Assembly (NCBI GenBank): GCA_002343775.1
Contig: DDSH01000001.1
Coordinates: 179,236-243,235, forward strand
DNA: 64,000 bases
Reading direction: 5' to 3'
From: Anaerolineales bacterium UBA2395
GTDB taxonomy: Bacteria > Chloroflexota > Anaerolineae > Anaerolineales > Villigracilaceae
The position numbers and the translations under genes were made by a program. A model generated the notes under the pieces. That model was not told the DNA's origin. It made no database searches and saw only the letters and a list, made by a program, of their open reading frames with translations. Positions 47,312 through 53,934 of the stretch are shown here, piece after piece. Each line of letters opens with the position of its first letter. Positions within the stretch are counted from its first letter, which is position 1.

Positions 47312-49153
47312 ATGAATCTACTTGAAATTTTGAATCAAAAAACAGTCCTTGCCGATGGCGCGATGGGAACCATGCTGCATGCGCGTGGCGTTGGCTTCGA
47401 CAAATGCTTCGACGAGTTAAACCTCACCAACCCCGCCGCCGTGGCGGATATTCATCGCGAATACATCGAAGCAGGCGCGGAGTTGATCATCACCAATACC
47501 TTCGGCGCGAATCGTTACAAACTGAGCAAACACGGCTTGCAAGAAGACGTTGCCGAGATCAACCGCGCGGGCGTGGAATTGGCAAAGCGTGTGGTTGCCG
47601 CTTCGTTCAGGGATGTGCTGATCGCCGGGGATGTCGGTCCGCTTGGGGTGAGGATCGCGCCCTATGGACGGGTTAAACTTGAGGAGGCGCGTGAAGCGTT
47701 TGTGGAACAAATTCAAGCACTGGCAGATGCAGGCGCCGACTTGATCGTCATCGAAACCATGTCTGATTTGTATGAAATTCAGGAAGCCATCAAAGCCGCA
47801 AAGGATGTTTGCCCGCTGCCCGTGATCGCCTCGGTCACATTCACGCGCGATGACCGCACCCTGCTGGGTGATAACCCCGAAAAGGTGGCGCATCGCCTCG
47901 TTGCCGCAGGCGCAGATGTGATCGGCGTCAACTGCTCTGGCGGACCTTCACAACTGCTGCGCATTCTCAAACAGATGCGGCAAGCCGAACCGAATGCAAA
48001 ATTCTGGGTCAAGCCGAACGCGGGTTGGCCCGAACAAGTCAGCGGACGCATCATGTATCCCGCCGATGCAGATTACTTTGGCGAATATGCGCTTCAATTC
48101 CGTGACGCAGGCGCGAACATCGTCGGCGGATGTTGCGGCACGACTCCGCAACACATTGCCGCGATGAAAAAATCGTTCGAACTCTCTCCGGCTGGGGCAA
48201 TTACAGAGATCTCTATCTTCCCCGAAGATGAGATCACCGCTGAACCCGAAGAGCAGCCCACGCAACTGGCGCAAAAACTGGCAAATGGAAAGTTTTCCAT
48301 CTGTGTCGAAATGGATCCGCCGCGCGGACTCTCGACTCACAAGCTGCTGGCGGGTGCGTCGCTTTTGCACGACTCCGGTGCGGATGTCATCAACGTGGCA
48401 GACAGCCCGATGGCGCGCATGCGCATGTCTGCCTGGGCAGTGTGCGATGTGGTACAGCGTCAGGTCGGCGTGGAGACCACACTCCATTTTCCAACCCGCG
48501 GACGCAATCTCCTCCGCGTACAAGGTGACCTGCTCGCCGCACACGCGCTCGGCATCCGCAACGTCTTCGTCGTCATGGGCGATCCCACCTCCATAGGCGA
48601 CTATCCCGAAGCGACCGATAATTACGACCTTGTCCCATCGGGTCTCATCAAGCTGATCAAGCAAGGTTTCAATATGGGTGTGGATCATTCCGGCACAAGC
48701 ATCGGTCAGCCCACCAACTTCTTTGTCGGCGCAGCGCTCAATCTTTGTCCGCAGGATGTGGAAACCGAAGTCAAGAACCTGCATCGCAAGGTCAAAGCCG
48801 GAGCCGATTTCTTCCTCACCCAACCCATCTATCGTGCCGACGACGGTCCCAAACTCATCGAGGCATACGAGGCAAAACACGGCAAACTCAACCAACCCAT
48901 CCTCGCAGGCATTCTGCCATTGGTCGGTCTCAAACACGCCAACTTCCTGCACAACGAAGTGCCCGGAATTTTCATCCCCGACGAAGCGCGCAAACGCATC
49001 GAAGCCGCCGGCGAAAACTCCGCCAAGGTCGGCGTGGAGTTGGCAGTTGAATTGATCCAAAACATCAAGGGCTGGGCAAGCGGCATTTACATCATGCCAC
49101 AATTCCATCGCTACGATATGGTTTCTGAGATCATCGTGGCGGTCAAAGAGTAA
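47312..49153 (+). CDS. Bifunctional homocysteine S-methyltransferase / methylenetetrahydrofolate reductase
   Basis: 613 residues in two parts. Residues 1-290: homocysteine methyltransferase domain with zinc ligands in GVNCSGGPSQLL and IVGGCCGTTPQH. Residues about 310-610: MTHFR barrel beginning FSICVEMDPPRGLSTHKLL, with FVVMGDPTSIGDYPEATDNY for FAD binding and FFLTQPIYRADDGPKLIEAY. The fusion is known from Bacillus YitJ and its relatives. It can make 5-methyl-THF by the reductase half and use it or another methyl donor for homocysteine. Together with metH 5 kb upstream it completes a local methionine branch. No ribosome-binding site beyond GAAAGAGAA was seen. Confidence 0.93.
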   Translation: MNLLEILNQKTVLADGAMGTMLHARGVGFDKCFDELNLTNPAAVADIHREYIEAGAELIITNTFGANRYKLSKHGLQEDVAEINRAGVELAKRVVAASFRDVLIAGDVGPLGVRIAPYGRVKLEEAREAFVEQIQALADAGADLIVIETMSDLYEIQEAIKAAKDVCPLPVIASVTFTRDDRTLLGDNPEKVAHRLVAAGADVIGVNCSGGPSQLLRILKQMRQAEPNAKFWVKPNAGWPEQVSGRIMYPADADYFGEYALQFRDAGANIVGGCCGTTPQHIAAMKKSFELSPAGAITEISIFPEDEITAEPEEQPTQLAQKLANGKFSICVEMDPPRGLSTHKLLAGASLLHDSGADVINVADSPMARMRMSAWAVCDVVQRQVGVETTLHFPTRGRNLLRVQGDLLAAHALGIRNVFVVMGDPTSIGDYPEATDNYDLVPSGLIKLIKQGFNMGVDHSGTSIGQPTNFFVGAALNLCPQDVETEVKNLHRKVKAGADFFLTQPIYRADDGPKLIEAYEAKHGKLNQPILAGILPLVGLKHANFLHNEVPGIFIPDEARKRIEAAGENSAKVGVELAVELIQNIKGWASGIYIMPQFHRYDMVSEIIVAVKE

Positions 49154-49158
49154 TGTAC

Positions 49159-49222
49159 AGGTGACGGTCACTTTTGCGAAGCACTCCGCAACGAAGTGGA
49201 GTGGGCAAAGTGACCGTCACCT
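49159..49222. repeat. Long interrupted palindrome over a promoter
   Basis: AGGTGACGGTCACTTTTGC at the left and GCAAAGTGACCGTCACCT at the right are near reverse complements. Between them CACTCC/GGAGTG makes a second inner stem. Each arm also contains its own GTGACNGTCAC palindrome. It starts five bases after the upstream stop and ends one base before the TATAAT of the next gene. Confidence 0.8.
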
Positions 49223-49223
49223 T

Positions 49224-49229
49224 TATAAT
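49224..49229 (+). promoter_or_regulatory. TATAAT -10 box six bases before the 49236 gene
   Basis: TATAAT, GGGGGT, then ATG at 49236. The upstream sequence GTGACCGTCACC-TT matches the unit before the flavoprotein gene at 18940. Confidence 0.6.
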
Positions 49230-49235
49230 GGGGGT

Positions 49236-51140
49236 ATGAAATTCTCCCGCGTCCTTTTCAGCGTGTTGATAGGTCTCCTCGTCAGCCTTTTTCTCGCATC
49301 GACCTTTTTCCACCTCTCGGATATTCCCTCGCTGATAGACCGCTTCTTCCTGACCTTTGTCCCGGCAGCTGCCATCAGCCTGATCCTGTTTGAAGGGTTT
49401 CCCTCCCTCTCCGCCTGGGCGAACCGGATCAAAACTTCCATTTCCATTCCCCACTTTCTGCTTTCATTTCTCTTCACACTTATTGTCACGTACGGCTTTG
49501 TTGGCTTCCTGCAAGAGCCGCTTCGCACGCCGTTCAACATGGCGCTGTTCACAGTTGTTTTCACCGTCTTCGGCAGCGCAGTCGGATACCTCCTCGTCCA
49601 ACATGCTGCGAGATCCCTTCGTGAAGGCTTTCTCAGCAAGCCTATCAACCTCCTTCTTGCCCTTTCCCTGCCTGTCTTTTTGGTGGCGCTGACCGCCTCC
49701 GCCTTGCAATTCCCATCCATGTTCGTATGGGAATACATCCGCGTTCCCCTAGCATGGACGCCCCTCTTCCTCCTTACCACCTTCACTTCAGCCATTCTCT
49801 CCTTATTTCTTTTCACTCACTCCTTTCCGCTTTTCGATCGCCTCTCCTCGTTCTTTTCTCTTCCCTCTTTCCTCCACAATGTACCCGGTCTCTATGCTGC
49901 GGGCATGTTCTTCCTGATCGAGCTCATCATCGCCCGCACTTTGAATCACCCCGCGCTGACCTACAACACCGTTCTCTTCGAAGCCGATGCCGGTCCGTGG
50001 ATGGAGATCCTCGCCAGCCCACAAGGCGGCGCGATCAACCGCTCGGTACATCCACTCAGCCTGCTCCTCCTCCGCCCGTTGATCCGACTCGTTTCCGGCG
50101 TGATGGGCGGGCACTACGCGCTTGGCGGAATGCTGGTCGTCTCTGCTGTTGCTGGTTTGTGCGTCTTCATGACCTGGCTCTTCGCCAAACGCGCCACGGA
50201 TTCAAAGACCTACGCGTTTCTCTTCGCCATTCTCCTCGGCTCCACTGCTACCCACCTGCTCTTTGGCTCACTGACCGAGAATTACATCTTTGGCGCGGCG
50301 GCATCGATTCTCTTCCTCCTGCTTCTTCAATCCGGTGAGAAGCGTTTCATTGTCCTCGTCCCGGCCGGGTTACTGCTCTTCGGCATCACCATCACCAACA
50401 TCGCCCAGGGCGTGATCGCTCTCTTCTTCAACAAATTCGGTTTCAAACGTCTCGTCCAATATTCCATTCTCGTCCTCGCTTTGGGCACCTTGCTGACCTC
50501 TGCAACAAGCCTCCTTCACCCCAACAAACAGACTCTCTTTTTTGTCCCGGGCGACATTGCTTTCGAATTCAACTTCGTCCGCTCTTCCAATGGAAACTTA
50601 TCCGACCCGATGCGTTTATCTGAACCGGAATCGATCATCCGCAAGTTCAACATCGTCAGCCGCTCCATCCTGCTTTATGGCATGGTCGGTCCGCAAGTGG
50701 TCGAAGCCGTTTCGGAAAAACCGCCATTCCCCACCATCGACCTCAAAACCTACGACGTCCGCACGAAAGCCATCGCCTCCTACAAGGGACTGGCAAACCT
50801 GCCTCTAGCCATGTGGCTGATTTTCCTTTCAAGCGGATTTCTGCTTTTCGTCAAGCAGGTCCGTACTTTTAAACACACTCCGTTGGCACTTGCTTTGCTC
50901 GGCGTTATTGCGTTCAACTTTTTGCTGCACCTTCTCTACGGCACGGAACTATTCCTGTACACTTCGTATTGGGTGTACGCCTTCATGTTGTTCCTTGCGC
51001 TGGCATTCTCTGATCTTGCAAACAAGAAATGGTTTCAATGGGGATCGGCGCTTATCGTATTGGCATTGATGATCAACAATTTTGGTTTCCTTGTCAGCAT
51101 CCTGCACGCACTGTCACCGTTCTATGCGGCGGCACCATGA
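49236..51140 (+). CDS. Polytopic membrane protein, probably glycosyltransferase-like
   Basis: 634 residues, at least twelve hydrophobic segments. An outer loop near residues 245-270 (LFEADAGPWMEILASPQGGA) has the acidic pattern of GT-C enzymes, and GSLTENYIFGAAASILFLL lies in the middle part; both resemble predicted membrane mannosyltransferases, but no family motif is decisive. Start at the ATG at 49236, because the longer frame (from 49161) runs through the promoter palindrome. It ends 39 bases before coaX. Part of the glycan gene group that starts at 42402. Confidence 0.7.
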   Translation: MKFSRVLFSVLIGLLVSLFLASTFFHLSDIPSLIDRFFLTFVPAAAISLILFEGFPSLSAWANRIKTSISIPHFLLSFLFTLIVTYGFVGFLQEPLRTPFNMALFTVVFTVFGSAVGYLLVQHAARSLREGFLSKPINLLLALSLPVFLVALTASALQFPSMFVWEYIRVPLAWTPLFLLTTFTSAILSLFLFTHSFPLFDRLSSFFSLPSFLHNVPGLYAAGMFFLIELIIARTLNHPALTYNTVLFEADAGPWMEILASPQGGAINRSVHPLSLLLLRPLIRLVSGVMGGHYALGGMLVVSAVAGLCVFMTWLFAKRATDSKTYAFLFAILLGSTATHLLFGSLTENYIFGAAASILFLLLLQSGEKRFIVLVPAGLLLFGITITNIAQGVIALFFNKFGFKRLVQYSILVLALGTLLTSATSLLHPNKQTLFFVPGDIAFEFNFVRSSNGNLSDPMRLSEPESIIRKFNIVSRSILLYGMVGPQVVEAVSEKPPFPTIDLKTYDVRTKAIASYKGLANLPLAMWLIFLSSGFLLFVKQVRTFKHTPLALALLGVIAFNFLLHLLYGTELFLYTSYWVYAFMLFLALAFSDLANKKWFQWGSALIVLALMINNFGFLVSILHALSPFYAAAP

Positions 51141-51167
51141 TTCCCATCTAATCTCAATAGGAAGGGG

Positions 51168-51173
51168 TAAAAT
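51168..51173 (+). promoter_or_regulatory. TAAAAT -10 box six bases before coaX
   Basis: TAAAAT, ACAGAT, then ATG at 51180. AGGAAGGGG is about 20 bases upstream, too far for a ribosome-binding site. Likely leaderless start. Confidence 0.5.
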
Positions 51174-51179
51174 ACAGAT

Positions 51180-51944
51180 ATGCTCCTCACCATTGACATC
51201 GGCAATACCAACCTGACGCTCGGCTTGTATGAAGGCGACCAACTCGGTGCGCACTGGCGTCTCGCCACCGACCATAACCGCATGCCAGATGAATATGGTT
51301 TACAATTTTTAGGCGTTTTGCAAAATGCCGGAAAAACCCCGAATGACTTAACCGGGATCTCGCTCGCCTCCGTTGTCCCACCATTGACCGGGCGCGTCGT
51401 CCAAGCCTGCCGCGAATACCTCAAGCAGGAACCATTGGTCGTGGATGCAGGCATCAAAACCGGGATCAAGATCCGCTACGAAGATCCCAAAGCCGTCGGT
51501 GCGGATCGTGTCTGTGATGCTGTGGCGGTGATGAAACTTTATGGCGGTCCCGCCTGCGTGGTGGACTTCGGCACCGCCACCACCTTCAACGCCGTCACCA
51601 AAGACGGCGAATATCTCGGCGGTGCCATCACTGCGGGGATCAACCTTGCCGCAGAAGCACTGTATACCCGTGCCGCAAAACTGCCGCGCATTGACCTGCA
51701 AGTACCGCCTTCAGTCATCGGGCGGAACACCGTCCACGCGATGCAATCCGGACTCCTCTTCGGCTACGTCTCAATGGTCGAGGGAATGGTGAACCGCTTC
51801 CGGTCTGAGTTGGGAAGCGATATGAAGGTCATTGCTACAGGCGGACTGGCGGAAGTCGTTGCCAAAGAGACGAAGGTGATCAATTTCATTTCGCCCTGGC
51901 TCACGCTCGAAGGGTTGCGCCTGATCTGGGAGTTAAATCGTTGA
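51180..51944 (+). CDS. coaX: Type III pantothenate kinase
   Basis: 254 residues. ASKHA-type phosphate-binding start LLTIDIGNTNLTLGLYEGDQ, GADRVCDAVAVMKLYGGPAC for the pantothenate site, and VVDFGTATTFNAVTKDGEYL for the second phosphate loop. All are standard for CoaX, which phosphorylates pantothenate in coenzyme A synthesis and is not inhibited by CoA. Begins six bases after a TAAAAT box. The next gene's ATG lies two bases after the stop. Confidence 0.95.
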   Translation: MLLTIDIGNTNLTLGLYEGDQLGAHWRLATDHNRMPDEYGLQFLGVLQNAGKTPNDLTGISLASVVPPLTGRVVQACREYLKQEPLVVDAGIKTGIKIRYEDPKAVGADRVCDAVAVMKLYGGPACVVDFGTATTFNAVTKDGEYLGGAITAGINLAAEALYTRAAKLPRIDLQVPPSVIGRNTVHAMQSGLLFGYVSMVEGMVNRFRSELGSDMKVIATGGLAEVVAKETKVINFISPWLTLEGLRLIWELNR

Positions 51945-51945
51945 T

Positions 51946-52052
51946 ATGAAAAAACAGTTTCTGTTCATTTTCTTTTTCTGATTTCTGCGTGCCATGGGGG
52001 AAACGCCATTGACACGCCAACTGAGGACGTAGTCGCAGAGACGCTTCAACCA
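51946..52052 (+). other. Lipoprotein signal sequence out of frame with the deacetylase gene
   Basis: ATG at 51946 opens MKKQFLFIFFF and stops at TGA 51979-51981. In the deacetylase frame the same stretch encodes FLFLISACHGG, a perfect lipobox, but without a start codon. One extra T in the T5 run at 51973-51977 would join them into MKKQFLFIFFFLISAC. So the intact gene probably starts at 51946 and carries a one-base deletion or sequencing error. Confidence 0.7.
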
Positions 52053-52838
52053 TTGGCGTCACCGACTAATTCACCGATTCCAATTTCACCGATCGCTGTT
52101 CCACCAGCCGTACAGGAAACTTCCACTCCTGCATGGTGTCATCAGGGACCGGATACGGTGGTGACCCCGATCCTTTTGTATCATCATATTGGGACATCCC
52201 CCACAAACAGCCAGTATTACATCACGCCTGAAGAGTTCGAGAAACAGATGCAGTTGCTGCGTTCCTGGGGATATACATCGATCACCACGTCCACGCTCAT
52301 TAACGCGATCCATCATGGCGCTGACCTTCCGCCGCGCCCGATTATCATCACATTTGATGACGGTAATTTGGACAACTACACAACGGCATTCCCCATCATG
52401 CAGCAGTATCAATTGGTCGGGGTTCTGTATTTGGTCGGAAACTATCTCAATGCTAAAAATTTTATGAACATCGAACAGGCAAAAGAGATGTTGGAAGCAG
52501 GGTGGGAAATTGGCAGTCACACCATGAATCACTATGACCTGCTTAAATTGACGGAAGACCAAAAGCGGATCGAGATCGCAGGATCGCGAAGTTTTTTGGA
52601 AGATGAATTCGGACTACCGATCCTGACAATTGCCTATCCATTTGGAGAATACGATTGCGGCATCATGAACGCGGCGTATTCAGCGGGCTATCTCGCAGGG
52701 ATGGGACTTGGCGCTTCGAGCGACCAGCATCGTTATGACTTGTTCGCCTTGCATCGCTTCGCCATCAAGGCGACCTATGATCTGCAAAGATTCTCGCAAT
52801 TTCTACCCTGGCAGGGTGAGTTGACCATCCCGCATTAG
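52053..52838 (+). CDS. Polysaccharide deacetylase (NodB-type), 5' end frameshifted
   Basis: NodB homology domain: PILLYHHIGTSPTNSQYYIT, then PIIITFDDGNLDNYTTAFPI with the metal-binding Asp pair, and WEIGSHTMNHYDLLKLTEDQ with the His-x3-His ligands. The end LTIAYPFGEYDCGIMNAAYS completes the active site. These enzymes remove acetyl groups from GlcNAc polymers such as peptidoglycan or PNAG. The listed start (TTG 52053) is only the first start in this frame; the true protein is likely a lipoprotein beginning at 51946 (see that entry), with a Pro/Thr-rich linker between lipobox and domain. Converges with the EamA gene. Confidence 0.85.
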   Translation: MASPTNSPIPISPIAVPPAVQETSTPAWCHQGPDTVVTPILLYHHIGTSPTNSQYYITPEEFEKQMQLLRSWGYTSITTSTLINAIHHGADLPPRPIIITFDDGNLDNYTTAFPIMQQYQLVGVLYLVGNYLNAKNFMNIEQAKEMLEAGWEIGSHTMNHYDLLKLTEDQKRIEIAGSRSFLEDEFGLPILTIAYPFGEYDCGIMNAAYSAGYLAGMGLGASSDQHRYDLFALHRFAIKATYDLQRFSQFLPWQGELTIPH

Positions 52839-52843
52839 CCGAT

Positions 52844-53767
52844 TTACTCGCGATTCCCAAGCCTTAACAAGATCACGCCAAACATCAGCAATAGACTGCC
52901 GCCAAGTTGCACATTGGTCAACACTTCACTTAGGAAGATATACGCCCAGATCGCCGTGAAGACCGGTTCCAGCGTGGCGATGAGATTGGAGATCGTCGGC
53001 GAGAGGTAGCGGATGCTCAAGGTGTACAAGCCGAACCCACCGAGCGTGGGGATCACGCCCAGCAGGAACAAGATGCTCCAGCCTGCGAAAGATTTTCCAA
53101 GCCAAAGCAGGTCTATCAACGGGGATTGGTTCGTGATGAACAGGTCATTGGCGATGATGAAGAAGAAGAGAAAGACCGCCGCGATGCCGAAGCTGTACAA
53201 AAGCGCCGTCCATGAGTCGATGTGTTTGTCGCTGGCGACTTTGCCTTCGAGGTTATAGAACGCGAAGAATAGACCGGTCAGCAACCCGAAGATGATGCCC
53301 GCCGGGTTGAGTTTCCACATCGCCGGGTCGGCTGCGCCCGAGACGAGGATCGTGCCGATGAAACTCAACGCAATGGATATGACCTTGATCCGGCTGAACG
53401 TTTCCTTGAAGATGATGCGGCTGAGCAGCGCCGTCATTGCCGGGGAGGAAAAAGCCAACACCGTGGCAACCGCCGCCCCGTTGTATTGAACCGAGAACGT
53501 CCACATCGAGTTGAAGACTGCCAGTGTCAGACCGTACAGGATGATGAAGCCCCAATGCTTGCGATCCAAAGAAAAACGCGCGCGGCTGAAGATCAACAGC
53601 CCAACGACCATGCCAAACGCAACGAACAGATCACGCCAGAAGGCAAGCACGAGCGATGGCAGGGAATACGTTTTGACCAGATAACTGATGAGCGGTCCGG
53701 TGGTGGACCAAAATAGAGTGGCGATCAGTGCAATGATGAACCCGCGGGAAGAGTTTGATGCTGTCAT
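52844..53767 (-). CDS. EamA/DMT family transporter
   Basis: About 307 residues, ten membrane segments in two five-helix repeats. The ends of each EamA domain are visible: LAFSSPAMTALLSRIIFKET in the first half and LSPTISNLIATLEPVFTAIW then AYIFLSEVLTNVQLGGSLL in the second. Family members export metabolites or amino acids; substrate unknown. Start at MTASNSSRGFII (53767) with GGAGATAT upstream; the frame that extends to 53812 runs into the tRNA-Glu terminator and is unlikely. Converges with the polysaccharide deacetylase gene, five bases apart. Confidence 0.88.
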   Translation of the reverse strand: MTASNSSRGFIIALIATLFWSTTGPLISYLVKTYSLPSLVLAFWRDLFVAFGMVVGLLIFSRARFSLDRKHWGFIILYGLTLAVFNSMWTFSVQYNGAAVATVLAFSSPAMTALLSRIIFKETFSRIKVISIALSFIGTILVSGAADPAMWKLNPAGIIFGLLTGLFFAFYNLEGKVASDKHIDSWTALLYSFGIAAVFLFFFIIANDLFITNQSPLIDLLWLGKSFAGWSILFLLGVIPTLGGFGLYTLSIRYLSPTISNLIATLEPVFTAIWAYIFLSEVLTNVQLGGSLLLMFGVILLRLGNRE

Positions 53768-53775
53768 ATATCTCC

Positions 53776-53813
53776 AAAAAAAAGTGACAGCCACGTTGGA
53801 TGTGACTGTCACT
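53776..53813 (-). terminator. Terminator of tRNA-Glu
   Basis: On the minus strand AGTGACAG and CTGTCACT pair (extended inward by GTG/CAC with one mismatch), followed by a run of eight T. It starts four bases after the tRNA 3' end. The GTGAC...GTCAC core is related to the palindromes at 18940 and 49159. Confidence 0.9.
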
Positions 53814-53816
53814 GGG

Positions 53817-53892
53817 TGGTGCCCCCACGGAGACTCGAACTCCGGTTTGAGCCTTGAGAGGGCTCCGTCCTGGGCCGCTAGACGATGGGGGC
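53817..53892 (-). tRNA. tRNA-Glu (anticodon CTC)
   Basis: Cloverleaf: acceptor GCCCCCA/TGGGGGC, D arm GTCTAGCGGCCCAGGAC, anticodon stem GAGCC/GGCTC with loop CTCTCAA (anticodon CTC, codon GAG), T arm CGGAG-TTCGAGT-CTCCG. The CCA end is encoded. Strong promoter at 53906-53934 and terminator at 53776. Confidence 0.97.
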
Positions 53893-53905
53893 GTTTGCGG
53901 GCTGT

Positions 53906-53934
53906 ATTCTATCACCCGCGTTTTGAATCGTCAA
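53906..53934 (-). promoter_or_regulatory. Promoter of tRNA-Glu inside the 3' end of lutBC
   Basis: On the minus strand TTGACG (53929-53934), a 17-base spacer and TAGAAT (53906-53911). The box pair spans the last codons and stop of lutBC (53912), so the tRNA has its own start even though the genes face the same way. Confidence 0.8.
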
